Below, piece after piece: positions 45,635-56,434 of a stretch of 64,000 nt of DNA. This stretch comes from Bin52 sp965243345 (GTDB taxonomy: Bacteria; Pseudomonadota; Alphaproteobacteria; Thalassobaculales; Thalassobaculaceae), in assembly GCA_965243345.1 (NCBI GenBank), contig CBDEUR010000003.1, positions 4,402,001 through 4,466,000 on the forward strand, written 5' to 3'. Both the position numbers and the translations under genes were made by a program. Numbering within the stretch: the stretch's first letter is position 1; every line of letters starts with the position of its first letter. Below the pieces are notes generated by a model that ran no database searches, had not been told where the DNA came from, and worked only from the letters and a program-made list of their open reading frames with translations.

Positions 45635-46287
45635 ATCCCGACGATCGCGGAGTCGCGGTCTGGGACCTGCCGGTCAGGCTGTTCCACTGGAGCCTGGTCA
45701 TCTGCATCGCCGGTGCAGTCATCACGGCCCAGTTCGGCGAGATGGACCTGCACGAGCGCTTCGGTGTCGCGGTCCTGATCCTGGTGCTGTTCAGGGTGAC
45801 CTGGGGCGTGGTCGGCGGCCAGCACGCCCGGTTCGCCAGTTTCGTGCGTGGTCCGGGTGCGGCGGTGCGCTACCTGCGCGGACTCGGGCGCGGCGCGCAG
45901 CATGCCCCGGGGCACAGTCCGATCGGCGGCTGGAGCGTGCTGGCGATGCTGGTGGTGTTCACGGTCCAGGCGACGCTGGGGCTGTTTGCAACCGACGACA
46001 TCTTCTTCGATGGCCCGCTGGCCGGCCTGGTCTCGACCGAGACCTCGCGCACGCTGACCGGCCTGCATCACCTGAACGCCAAGTTCGTGATCGCGCTGGT
46101 GGTGCTGCACCTCGTCGCGGTGCTCGTCTACCTGTTCGTCCTGCGGACCAACCTGATTCGTCCGATGATCACCGGCCGGGCCCGGGGCCTCGGCGGGCCG
46201 GAGCCGGCGCGCCGGGGACACCCGCTGCTCGCCCTGGCACTGCTCGCAGCTGTCGCCGCGGCTGTCATCGGCGCACTCTACGGCTGA
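45610..46287 (+). CDS. Cytochrome b561 family membrane protein
   Basis: 225 residues from a GTG at 45610, the only sensible start: the stretch VAVWDLPVRLFHWSLVICIAGA begins the first membrane helix soon after. Four or five helices are visible. Heme-ligand histidines are expected in LFHWS, DLHERFG and LHHLNAKFVIALVVLHLVAV. Proteobacterial b561 proteins pass electrons between the quinone pool and periplasmic acceptors such as superoxide or cytochrome c. It overlaps the amidase gene by 25 bp, an unusual partner. A short C-terminal helix ends the protein. Confidence 0.88.
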   Translation: MARVPARVDPDDRGVAVWDLPVRLFHWSLVICIAGAVITAQFGEMDLHERFGVAVLILVLFRVTWGVVGGQHARFASFVRGPGAAVRYLRGLGRGAQHAPGHSPIGGWSVLAMLVVFTVQATLGLFATDDIFFDGPLAGLVSTETSRTLTGLHHLNAKFVIALVVLHLVAVLVYLFVLRTNLIRPMITGRARGLGGPEPARRGHPLLALALLAAVAAAVIGALYG

Positions 46288-46294
46288 CCGGACG

Positions 46295-47599
<1,305 letters not shown>

Positions 47600-47748
47600 C
47601 CACTCGTGTCCCTGCCGGGTGTGCGCACCTGCGGACTTCCTGATTGCGCCATATTCTGCGCCCTGCCGCTGAATTCCGGCGAACGGGGTACGGTTGTCGC
47701 GAGGCTCCGGTTCACCGATTGGGACACTACGCCCTCCGCCCCTCCGGT

Positions 47749-49155
47749 TCAACCGGTGCCGCACGCGGACCGGATCCGGTCACCGGCCTCGTCCGGTCCC
47801 AGGATGGCGAGAACCTCGAACAGTCCCGGCGACGCGTGCGACCCGGTCAGGGCCGCCCTCAGCGGCTGGGCAACGGCGCCGAGCCCGAGCCCGTGATCGG
47901 CGGCGTGCGCCCTGACGGTGGCTTCGAGGGCCGGTTCGCTCCAGTCTTCCGCGGCCTCGAGTGTCGCGAGCAGTTCGCGCACTCGTCCGCGCCCGTCCGC
48001 GTCAAGCACACGGGCCGCCTTGCCGCTCATGGTCAGCGGCAGCCGGGCGGCGTAGAAGGCGAGGCCATCGGCAAGCTCGGTCACCGTCCTGGCCCGGGCC
48101 GCCACGCCGGGAATGCCTCGACGCACCCGCTCAATCGCTTTCTCCGAGAGATCGAGGTCCGGGCGCCGGTGCAGGTGCTCGAGGACCATGCCGGCGAGCC
48201 TGCCGGCGTCGCCCGCCCGCAGGTACGTGGCATTGATCGTCTCGAGCCGCTTCTGGTCGAACCGGGCGGGCGAGCGGCCGATGCCGTCGAGCGAGAACCA
48301 GGACACGGCCTGCTCCCGGCTGATGATCTCGTCGTCCCCGTGGCTCCAGCCGAGCCGGAGCAGGTAGTTGCACAGCGCTTCCGGGAGAAATCCCTGCTCG
48401 CGGTAGTCGTTGACCGCAGTCGCGCCGTGCCGTTTCGACATGCGCCCGCCATCGCTGCCGTGGATGAGCGGGACGTGGACGAATTCCGGTTCGGGCCACT
48501 CCATGGCCCGGAACAGTTGCAGCTGGCGGAAGGCGTTGTTCAGGTGATCGTCGCCGCGGATCACGTGGGTGATCCCCATGTCGTGATCGTCGACCACCAC
48601 CGAGTGCATGTAGGTCGGCGTGCCATCGGCCCGCAGCAGGACGAAGTCGTCGATGGCGTCGTTGCGGACCGCGACCCGGCCCTGCACACGGTCGTTGATG
48701 ACGGTCTCGCCGTCCGTCGGCGTGCGCAGCCTGATGACCGGGTCGATGCCGTCCGGTGCCTCGGAAGGGTCACGGTCACGCCAGCGGCCGTCATAGAGTG
48801 CGGTCCTGCCCTGTGCCCGTGCCTCGGCGCGCATTCCGGCCAGTTCCTCCGGCGTGCACCAGCACCGGTAGGCCCGGCCGCGGGCGAGCAGTTCCTGCGC
48901 GACCTCTGCATGGCGTGCAAGGCGGGTGTGCTGGAAGACCGGCGGTTCGTCGCCGCCGAGCCCGAGCCAGTCGAGACCGTCCATGATCGCGGACACCGCT
49001 TCCGCGGTGGAGCGCGCCCGGTCGGTATCCTCGATACGCAGCAGGTACCTGCCGCCCGAGTTCCTGGCGAACAGCCAGTTGAACAGCGCGGTGCGGGCAC
49101 CGCCGATGTGCAGGAAGCCGGTTGGAGAGGGCGCAAACCGGACGACGACGGTCAT
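47749..49155 (-). CDS. gltX: Glutamyl-tRNA synthetase
   Basis: 468 residues. HIGH-type motif in RFAPSPTGFLHIGGARTALF (6-25) and KMSKS-type motif in SDGGRMSKRHGATAVN. YRCWCTPEEL and HVIRGDDHLNNAFRQLQLF are typical of class I GluRS. It charges tRNA-Glu (and often tRNA-Gln in this group, with GatCAB correcting). Length and motif spacing are normal. It is divergent from the PaiB-like gene and precedes gltA by about 150 bp. Confidence 0.97.
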   Translation of the reverse strand: MTVVVRFAPSPTGFLHIGGARTALFNWLFARNSGGRYLLRIEDTDRARSTAEAVSAIMDGLDWLGLGGDEPPVFQHTRLARHAEVAQELLARGRAYRCWCTPEELAGMRAEARAQGRTALYDGRWRDRDPSEAPDGIDPVIRLRTPTDGETVINDRVQGRVAVRNDAIDDFVLLRADGTPTYMHSVVVDDHDMGITHVIRGDDHLNNAFRQLQLFRAMEWPEPEFVHVPLIHGSDGGRMSKRHGATAVNDYREQGFLPEALCNYLLRLGWSHGDDEIISREQAVSWFSLDGIGRSPARFDQKRLETINATYLRAGDAGRLAGMVLEHLHRRPDLDLSEKAIERVRRGIPGVAARARTVTELADGLAFYAARLPLTMSGKAARVLDADGRGRVRELLATLEAAEDWSEPALEATVRAHAADHGLGLGAVAQPLRAALTGSHASPGLFEVLAILGPDEAGDRIRSACGTG

Positions 49156-49274
49156 GGGTCGACACTTCCCTGTTCTGGATGCATTGTGCGGCGCGTTCTA
49201 CCATGCCGGCGTCGGCAAGGCGACGAACCGCCGGGCAGGAGGGAACGGACACTTCGGGCAACCGGGCAAGGGCC

Positions 49275-49910
49275 ATGCATCCCAATCCCGTCTTCCGCCG
49301 GGCAACAGGGGACCGGAACCGTGCGTTTGCGTCCGAACGGGGGTTCGGGGCGCTCGTGGCGAGCACGCCCGACGGGCTGCGGATCAGCCACATTCCGTTC
49401 GACATGGACCGCGCCGGCGGACCGGTTCGCGCCCATCTCGCCCGGCCCAACCCGCTGGTCGCCGTCCTGCGGCATTCCCCCGTTCCCGCGGTCCTGGTCG
49501 TGAGCGGTCCCGACGGCTACATCTCGCCCGACTGGTACGGGATCGATGACCAGGTCCCGACCTGGAACTACGTCGCCGTCCACCTGCGCGGCACGCTGCG
49601 GCTGTGCCCGGCCGACCGGTTGCCGGCCCATCTCGAGGCGCTGTCCGCCCGGTTCGAGACCCGGCTTGCCGGCAAGCCGCCCTGGACGCCGGGGAAGGTC
49701 TCGCCGGGGCGCATGGCAGCGCTGCTCAAGGCCATCGTGCCGGTGGAACTCGACATCGAGGCGGTGGACGGGACCTGGAAGCTTGGCCAGAACCGTCCCG
49801 ACGCCGCGCGGCTCGCCGCCGCCGGAGAACTCGCAGCCACCGGTCCAGGTCTGGAGACCGGGCTGCTGGCCGACCTGATGCAGGAGCCGCCGACGGGGAG
49901 GTCCGGGTAG
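49275..49910 (+). CDS. FMN-binding negative transcriptional regulator family (PaiB-like)
   Basis: 211 residues from MHPNPVFRRATGDRNRAFAS. PaiB signature: GFGALVASTPDGLRISHIPF, DGYISPDWYGIDDQVPTWNY (the YISP.WY...VPTWNY block), and KLGQNRPDAARLAAAG near the C-terminus. It is a split-barrel flavin-binding fold; PaiB in Bacillus represses degradative enzymes, but most homologues are uncharacterised. AAGGGCC upstream supports the start at 49275. It is divergent from gltX and convergent with the RND pump gene. Confidence 0.93.
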   Translation: MHPNPVFRRATGDRNRAFASERGFGALVASTPDGLRISHIPFDMDRAGGPVRAHLARPNPLVAVLRHSPVPAVLVVSGPDGYISPDWYGIDDQVPTWNYVAVHLRGTLRLCPADRLPAHLEALSARFETRLAGKPPWTPGKVSPGRMAALLKAIVPVELDIEAVDGTWKLGQNRPDAARLAAAGELAATGPGLETGLLADLMQEPPTGRSG

Positions 49911-49969
49911 GCGGGCCGGCGCGCCGGTGCGGGGCGCCGGCCCGGAGGCGGCAGCCGCGCTGCCCGCCC

Positions 49970-52900
49970 TCAGTGTGCCGGTTGACCCGAGACCATGCCG
50001 GCGCGCGCCTCGCCCGCGAACAGCACGGCGTAGAGAACAGGTGCCGCGACCAGCGTGAGCAGCGATGCAAAGGCCAGGCCGCCCATGATCGTGACCGCCA
50101 TCGAGACGAAGAAGGCGTCGGTCAGCAACGGTGTCATGCCGAGAATGGTGGTGGCCGACGCCAGGATGACCGGCCGCAGGCGCGACGTGCATGCCGTGAC
50201 GATGGCATCCTGCATCGCCCGGCCATCGCGGCGGACGAGATCGATTTCCTCGACCAGCACGATGCCGTTCTTGATCAGCATCCCGGACAGGCTGAGCAGC
50301 CCGAGCAGGGCCGTGAAGGTGAAGGGCAGTCCGGTTCCAAGCAGCCCGATCACCACCCCGTTGACCGCCATCGGAACCAGCAGCCAGACGATCAGGGGCT
50401 GACGCAGCGCGTTGAACAGGAAGACCGAGATCAGCACCATGACGATGAAGCTGAGCGGCAACTGCCGTGCAAGGCCGGACTGCGCATCGCCCGACGACTC
50501 GAACTCGCCACCCCATGCCATCCGGTATCCGAGCGGCAGCGGCAGGTTCTCGACCGATGCGCGGATCGCGGCGTGGACCTCGGCCGCGGTCCTGCCGGGG
50601 GGGATGTCGGCCGCCACCGTCAGGGTCGGCAGGCGGTCCCGGCGGTGAACCAGCGTGTTCTGCGCCTCGTGGGCGAAGCCGTCGATCACCTGTTCGATGG
50701 GGACGAAGGCGGCGGCCGTGGCGGAGTAGACGATCTGGTCCGCGAGGCTGATTTCGGAATCGCGCGGCATCCGGACCACGATCGGGAGCAGCCGCTCACC
50801 CTCCCGGTATACTCCGGCGTGGAAGCCATCGGTGGCAAACCGGAGCGTTGACGCGATGTCCTCGCGCGTGATGCCGGCGGTCTGCGCCCGGGCGCTGGAG
50901 TAGATGGGCGAGATGACCAGTTCCTGTTCGCGCCAGTCCGTCCGAAGGTCCCTCAGTTCGCCCGATGCGGCCGCCATCCGGGCGATCGCCTGCTGTCCGA
51001 GTTCCCTGAGCACGACAGGATCGCTGCCGGAAAAGCGGACTTCGATCGGATTGCCTCCGCCCGGGCCGAAGACCAGGCGCCGGGTGCGGAACTCGCCGTC
51101 GGGGAAGCTGCCGCGGCCGAATGCCTCGAGGTCGGCCTGCAACGCCGGGATCTGGTGAAGGGTGCGGGTGCGGACGATGAGGTGCCCGTAGCTCGGGTTC
51201 CGCCGCGCGGCCCCGTAGGTCAGGACGAAACGCGCGGCGCCCCCGCCGGCGAAGGTCGCGACGGACTCGACCTCCTCGCGCCCGGCGAGCCATGCCTCGA
51301 TCCGTGCGAGATCGTCGGAGACGCGATGGATCCGGGTTCCTTGCGGCAACTTGTAGTGGACGAAGAAGATCGGCGTGTTGGAATCGGGAAAGAACTGCTG
51401 CTTGACCTGGGTGAACCCGAACATGGAAACCACCGTGAGCGCGGCCAGACTGCCGAGGACCAGCCAGCGCACCCTGAGTGCGCCGTGCAGGAGCGCGCCG
51501 TACGCCCGGAACGCCAGACCGCCGTAGACCGCCGTTTCGGTCCCGCTGCCTCGCCTGAACAGGTAGTGGCCCAGAAGCGGCGTCACCGTTACCGCGAGAA
51601 TCCAGGACAGCAGCAGCGAGATGCCGATCACGGCGAACAGGGAGAACAGGAACTCGCCGGTCGAATCCGGGCTGAGGCCGATCCCGGCAAACGCCATGAT
51701 GCCGATGACCGTGGCGCCCAGCAGCGGGACCTGGGTCCGCGAGGCTGCCTCGTCGGCGGCGTCGCGCGATGACCGGCCCTGCAGCATGGCGATCCGCATG
51801 CCCTCGGCGACCACGATGGCGTTATCGACGAGCATGCCCATCGCGATGATCAGCCCGCCCAGCGAAATCCGCTCCATTTCGATGGAGAAGATCATCATGA
51901 ACAGGAGCGTGCCGACGACCGTGAGCAGAAGCGTGGTTCCGACGACCGCGCCGGCGCGCCATCCCAGGAACAGGGCAAGGAGCAGGGTCACGATGCCGAC
52001 GGACATCGCCAGGTTGACGAGAAAGTCGTTCGACGCCTCCTCGACCACCCGGTGCTGCTGGTAGATCGGGTGCACCTCGACGCCGACGGGAATGTCCCGC
52101 GAGAGTTCGGCAAGACGCGCTTCCACCCTCTTGCCAACGGCCACGATGTTGTCGGTCGCAAGACCGGCGATGCCGACAGTGAATGCCTCGACGCCGTCGA
52201 ACCGGACGATCAGGCCGGGATCGGAGAGCCGGCCGCGGCTGACCGCGGCGAGATCGACGAGATTGATCGTCTCGCCGCCGACACCGACGGAGAGACCCGC
52301 GATCTCCGAGACGGTGTCCGAACCTGCGGGTGCCGCAATGCGCGTGGTGTCGGTCGATCCGGCCTCGACCACGGAATTGGCGTTGGCGATCGCCGCGGCA
52401 AGGGCCTGCGGGGGAACGTTGAGATTGGCCACAAGGGCGAGGTCGGGTTCAATGAAGATCGCCTCGTCCGGGAGCCCGCTGACGGCAACGTCGGCGACGC
52501 CCTCGACCGCCAGCAGCTCGCGCCGCAGGAAGGTGGCCAGCCGGTGCTTCTCCGCGTCGGAAAAGCCCTCGGCGGTGACGGCGTAGTACAGGCCGAACAC
52601 GTCGCCGAAACCGTCGTTCACCACCGGGGAGCCGACGCCGGGCGGCAGCCGCAGCGCGGCATCGCCGAGCCTGGCCCGAAGCTTGGTCCAGATCGCCGGG
52701 AGTTCGTCCCCGGCGAACCCGGACCTGACGTGCACCTCGATGAGGGAGAGGCCGGGCCGGTTGACCGACTCGATCCGGTCGATCTCGCTCAGTTTCTGGA
52801 TGACCGATTCCAGCGGCTCGGAGACCTCCTCGGCGACCTGTTGCGCCGACGCTCCGGGATACCGGGTCTCGACAACCGCCTGCTTGATCGTGAAGGCCGG

Positions 52901-53011
52901 ATCTTCCAGCCGTCCCAGCGACAGGAACCCCCACAGCCCGCCGAGCAGGCACGTCAGGATGATGATCCAGACCGGAAGCGGCCTGTCGATGCTGGAGCGG
53001 GCGATCCTCAT
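49970..53011 (-). CDS. RND-family efflux transporter permease
   Basis: 1013 residues with twelve predicted helices in two halves separated by large periplasmic loops. It begins LPVWIIILTCLLGGLWGFLS. The core helices include LGGLIIAMGMLVDNAIVVAE with the transport Asp region and, in the second half, LLGLLSLSGMLIKNGIVLVEE. It is of the HAE-1-like/AcrB-type proton antiporter group, lacking obvious heavy-metal (CusA) signatures. The adaptor gene ends 10 bp upstream, so the two are one operon. No outer-membrane TolC gene lies in the window. Confidence 0.94.
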   Translation of the reverse strand: MRIARSSIDRPLPVWIIILTCLLGGLWGFLSLGRLEDPAFTIKQAVVETRYPGASAQQVAEEVSEPLESVIQKLSEIDRIESVNRPGLSLIEVHVRSGFAGDELPAIWTKLRARLGDAALRLPPGVGSPVVNDGFGDVFGLYYAVTAEGFSDAEKHRLATFLRRELLAVEGVADVAVSGLPDEAIFIEPDLALVANLNVPPQALAAAIANANSVVEAGSTDTTRIAAPAGSDTVSEIAGLSVGVGGETINLVDLAAVSRGRLSDPGLIVRFDGVEAFTVGIAGLATDNIVAVGKRVEARLAELSRDIPVGVEVHPIYQQHRVVEEASNDFLVNLAMSVGIVTLLLALFLGWRAGAVVGTTLLLTVVGTLLFMMIFSIEMERISLGGLIIAMGMLVDNAIVVAEGMRIAMLQGRSSRDAADEAASRTQVPLLGATVIGIMAFAGIGLSPDSTGEFLFSLFAVIGISLLLSWILAVTVTPLLGHYLFRRGSGTETAVYGGLAFRAYGALLHGALRVRWLVLGSLAALTVVSMFGFTQVKQQFFPDSNTPIFFVHYKLPQGTRIHRVSDDLARIEAWLAGREEVESVATFAGGGAARFVLTYGAARRNPSYGHLIVRTRTLHQIPALQADLEAFGRGSFPDGEFRTRRLVFGPGGGNPIEVRFSGSDPVVLRELGQQAIARMAAASGELRDLRTDWREQELVISPIYSSARAQTAGITREDIASTLRFATDGFHAGVYREGERLLPIVVRMPRDSEISLADQIVYSATAAAFVPIEQVIDGFAHEAQNTLVHRRDRLPTLTVAADIPPGRTAAEVHAAIRASVENLPLPLGYRMAWGGEFESSGDAQSGLARQLPLSFIVMVLISVFLFNALRQPLIVWLLVPMAVNGVVIGLLGTGLPFTFTALLGLLSLSGMLIKNGIVLVEEIDLVRRDGRAMQDAIVTACTSRLRPVILASATTILGMTPLLTDAFFVSMAVTIMGGLAFASLLTLVAAPVLYAVLFAGEARAGMVSGQPAH

Positions 53012-53021
53012 GACACCCGGT

Positions 53022-54065
53022 TCAGTTCGGCAGTCCCCGGAACCGCCGCACCCGGGTTCCGTCCCGCAGGGCGTTGACCCCGGCCGCGACCACTTCCTCT
53101 CCGACTTCCACGCCGTCGATCACCTCGAAGTTCCCGGTGCCGGAGACCGTGAGCGTGACCGGCCGGGACGTGACAATGCCTTCCTCGCCCCCGTCCCCGC
53201 GAAACACCATCACCGAGGTGGAGCCATCGGCGGCAATGGCCACGGCGGAGGCCGGAAGGACGATGCGCGACTCCGGTCGATGCCGGGTTGCCAGGATGGT
53301 GACCGAGGAGCCGGGGAGGATGTTGAGTTCGCCGGGCGGAGGCAGGCCCAGGATGACCCGGTAGGTCTGGCCGACCCGGGACGTCTCGGCCTTGAACTCG
53401 CGCACCTCGGCCGGAAACTGCGTCTCGCTGGCGGGGAAACGCGCGCTGAGGGTGATATCCGGATCGCGGCCGGCACGCTGGAACAGGACCTCCGGAACAT
53501 CGATCTCGATCCGGATCTCCGACATGTCGTGCAGGCGAACCACCGGGGTTCCCGCGTTGACAGTCGTGAACTTCGCGACGGTGCGGCGCGCCACCAGGGC
53601 ATCGAACGGCGCGTTCAGTGTGGCGTGTTTCAGGGCGTACTCGGCGTTGCGCACGGCGATCTCGGCAAGCCCGGCCTCGGTGACCGCGTCTTCGACATTG
53701 GCCTGGCTGACCGCCCTGCCCTGCAGCTTCTCCAGCCGCTTCGCGCGCCTGCGGGCTCGGTCCTGGTTCAGATGCGCCTGTTCGAACGCCAGCGCGAACG
53801 GTTCGAGATCGAGCTGGGCGATCAGGCCGCCGGAAGGCACGATCTGACCCTCGATGGCGGGAAACCGCACGATCTGCCCGGCGGTCTGGAACGCAAGGTC
53901 GACGGTCTGCCGCGCGGCCACCTTGCCGAAGAACTGCCGCGTCAGCTGCGTTGACGGGGCTTCGACCGTCATCAGTTTCACGGGACGTGGAACGTCCTGC
54001 GCCACGGCCGGAACGGCGCAGATGACAAGTCCGACGACGGCGAGAACGGAAACAGGCTGCATCAT
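53022..54065 (-). CDS. RND efflux periplasmic adaptor (membrane fusion protein)
   Basis: 347 residues. Signal peptide MMQPVSVLAVVGLVICAVPAVAQ. Barrel-sandwich parts QTAGQIVRFPAIEGQIVPSG and VVRLHDMSEIRIEIDVPEVL flank a coiled-coil hairpin (EQAHLNQDRARRRAKRLEKL). A beta-barrel and proximal domain follow. It bridges the inner-membrane pump to an outer-membrane channel. The start at 54065 (or 54062) begins the signal peptide. It is the first gene of the pump operon. No adjacent regulator was found; the next gene upstream is a molybdoenzyme. Confidence 0.92.
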   Translation of the reverse strand: MMQPVSVLAVVGLVICAVPAVAQDVPRPVKLMTVEAPSTQLTRQFFGKVAARQTVDLAFQTAGQIVRFPAIEGQIVPSGGLIAQLDLEPFALAFEQAHLNQDRARRRAKRLEKLQGRAVSQANVEDAVTEAGLAEIAVRNAEYALKHATLNAPFDALVARRTVAKFTTVNAGTPVVRLHDMSEIRIEIDVPEVLFQRAGRDPDITLSARFPASETQFPAEVREFKAETSRVGQTYRVILGLPPPGELNILPGSSVTILATRHRPESRIVLPASAVAIAADGSTSVMVFRGDGGEEGIVTSRPVTLTVSGTGNFEVIDGVEVGEEVVAAGVNALRDGTRVRRFRGLPN

Positions 54066-54181
54066 GCGGGCCCCGTCCACGGGATGGGTGAAACTCGCCG
54101 GTACCGCCGGCTACAGGATTCCGGGCGCGCCTTCAAGCGCGGCTACGCGCTCGCCGCGGACGCTTCCCGCCACCCTGCGGG

Positions 54182-56260
54182 TCAGGCCGGCCGGATCCAG
54201 ACCGCGGTGTCATGGAAGACGCCTCCACCGACCGGAGCGGCCGGCTCGGCGCTGGTCAGCGCGTTGATGCCGATGCCGGTCTCGAAGGCGTCGTTGGGCC
54301 AGATGCTCTCGACGACGACCACGCCGGGCCGGGGTCCGTCATCGATCTCGACATGCAGGATGGTTTCGCCCTGTTCGTTGCCGATACGGGCCCGGTCACC
54401 GTCCGCGAGCCCCAGCGCGCGGGCGTCGTCGCTGCCGATCTTCACCGTCGGCCGGCCTTCGCGCTGAACCGATCCGGGTGTCTCGGTGAAGCTCGAGTTC
54501 AGGAAACTGCGTGCCGGCGACGTCGCCATGCGGAACGGGCGTTCCTCGCAGGCTTCGTCGAGCACCTCCCAGTGGTCCGGCAGGGCGGGCATGTCGTCCG
54601 GCCCGTAGGCACCGAAGCCGCGGGGCAGCACCGCCGACCAGTCCGGCCTGAACCGGAACCGGCCGTCGGGATGCGCGAATCCGTCGAGGTAGTGCGCGGT
54701 CTCGAACGGTGGCTGGCAGTCGATCCAGCGCTCGGCCTGCAGCTGCTCGGCAGTCCCGTGTCCGGCCAGGCGCATCATCGCGTCGATCAGTTCCATCGGC
54801 GTGCTGGTGAACCCCGGGTGATCGAGACCGAGGCGCTGTGCCAGCCCGGCCAGCACCTCGTGGTTGGAACGGCACTCTCCCGGCGCCTCGATGATCTTCG
54901 GCCCCAGGATCACGTACTGGTGACCGCCGCCCTGGTACATGTCGTCGTGTTCGAGGAACTGCGTGGCCGGCAGCACGATGTCCGACGCCTTCGCGGTGTC
55001 GGTCATGAACTGCTCATGCGTGCACACGAACAGGTCGTCGCGGGCAAAGCCCGCCCGTACCCGGTTGAGATCGGGCGCCACCATCAGCGGGTTGGTGTTC
55101 TGGATCAGCATGGCGGTGACCGGCGGGCCGCCGGACAGTGCCTCGGCGTCACCGGTCAGGATGTCGCCGATCCGGGTCTGGTCGAGCAGGCGGATGGACG
55201 GATCGATCGCCTCGCTCGCCTCGACCGGGCTCTTGTCCCAGGCGTAGATGGCGCCGTTGTTGTGAAAGGCGCCGCCGCCCTCGTACTGCCAGGCACCGGT
55301 TACCGCCGCGATCGAGAGTGCCGCGTGCATGTTCACCGCACCGTTGCGGCAGCGGGTAAACCCGTAGCCGAGGCGCAGGAAGGTCCGGGGGTTCCGGCCG
55401 ATGAGCGCGGCCATTTCCTCGATGGTCTCCACCGGCGTCCCGGTGATCCGGCTTGCCCACTCGGGCGTACGCCCGGCGAGATGGGCCTCGAGTTCCCCCG
55501 GCGCATCGGTGTAGCGCGCGAGGTAGTCGCGGTCGGCGTGACCGTCGCGGAACAGGATGTGCATCACCGCGCAGGCGAGTGCCCCGTCGGTGCCGGGCCG
55601 CACGCACACGAACAGGTCGGCCTGTTGGGCGGTGCCGGTCCGGTAGACGTCGACGACCACGATCTTCGCGCCGCGCTGCTTGCGGGCGGCAACCGCGTGG
55701 GTCATCACATTGACCTGGGTGCTGACGGGATTGGTGCCCCAGATCACCACCACGTCGGAGCGCGCCATCTCGCGCGGGTCGGTGCCGCGCAGCGCTCCGG
55801 TGCCGACGATGAACCCGTTCCATGCCAGCGTGGTGCAGATGGTCGAGTGCTGGCCGGAATAGCGCTTGAGGTGCCGCAGACGGTTGATGCCGTCGCGCTG
55901 TATCAGCCCCATGGTGCCGGCGTAGTAGTAGGGCCAGACGGATTCGGAACCGAACCGGGCCTCGGCGCGCAGGAACGCTTCCGCGGTCTCGTCGAGCGCC
56001 GCATCCCAGCCGATTTCACGGAAACCGTCCCCGGTCCGCTGCAACGGCCGCAGAAGCCGGTCCGGGTGGTGCACCCGTTCGGCGTACCGGGCCACCTTGG
56101 CGCAGATCACACCGGCGGTGTAGTCGTTCTCGCGTGCGCCGCGAATGCGGCCGATGGTGCGCTCGTCCAGGCGTTCCACCTCAAGCGCGCAGGTTGACGG
56201 ACAGTCGTGCGGGCAGCCGCTGTAGCGCAGCTCCACCGGCGCGGATGCGGCATCCGGCAT
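54182..56260 (-). CDS. Molybdopterin-dependent oxidoreductase (DMSO reductase superfamily)
   Basis: 692 residues. N-terminal iron-sulfur ligands CPHDCPSTCALE, with the fourth Cys in GVICAKVARYAERVHHPDRL. Molybdopterin-binding segments: VVIWGTNPVSTQVNVMTHAV and QNTNPLMVAPDLNRV. A C-terminal MopB_dinucleotide barrel has ARSFLNSSFTETPGSVQ. There is no Tat signal, so it is cytoplasmic. No electron-transfer FeS subunit or membrane anchor gene is adjacent, so it probably uses soluble partners. The substrate is unknown. It is divergent from the GMC oxidoreductases. Confidence 0.92.
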   Translation of the reverse strand: MPDAASAPVELRYSGCPHDCPSTCALEVERLDERTIGRIRGARENDYTAGVICAKVARYAERVHHPDRLLRPLQRTGDGFREIGWDAALDETAEAFLRAEARFGSESVWPYYYAGTMGLIQRDGINRLRHLKRYSGQHSTICTTLAWNGFIVGTGALRGTDPREMARSDVVVIWGTNPVSTQVNVMTHAVAARKQRGAKIVVVDVYRTGTAQQADLFVCVRPGTDGALACAVMHILFRDGHADRDYLARYTDAPGELEAHLAGRTPEWASRITGTPVETIEEMAALIGRNPRTFLRLGYGFTRCRNGAVNMHAALSIAAVTGAWQYEGGGAFHNNGAIYAWDKSPVEASEAIDPSIRLLDQTRIGDILTGDAEALSGGPPVTAMLIQNTNPLMVAPDLNRVRAGFARDDLFVCTHEQFMTDTAKASDIVLPATQFLEHDDMYQGGGHQYVILGPKIIEAPGECRSNHEVLAGLAQRLGLDHPGFTSTPMELIDAMMRLAGHGTAEQLQAERWIDCQPPFETAHYLDGFAHPDGRFRFRPDWSAVLPRGFGAYGPDDMPALPDHWEVLDEACEERPFRMATSPARSFLNSSFTETPGSVQREGRPTVKIGSDDARALGLADGDRARIGNEQGETILHVEIDDGPRPGVVVVESIWPNDAFETGIGINALTSAEPAAPVGGGVFHDTAVWIRPA

Positions 56261-56434
56261 GACGGTGCCTCCGGGGTTGCGGGACCAGTGGCGTCATTTC
56301 ACACTGCGCCGGTCGCGCGGGCAACGGTTTTCTCCCGCGCGCTGCGGTTCCGGGCGGGAGATTCCGCCACCACCGGCGGACATCGTCATGGTACGGTGCG
56401 CCGGTCCGATCAGTGGCGGCAGCGGGAGCAGGGA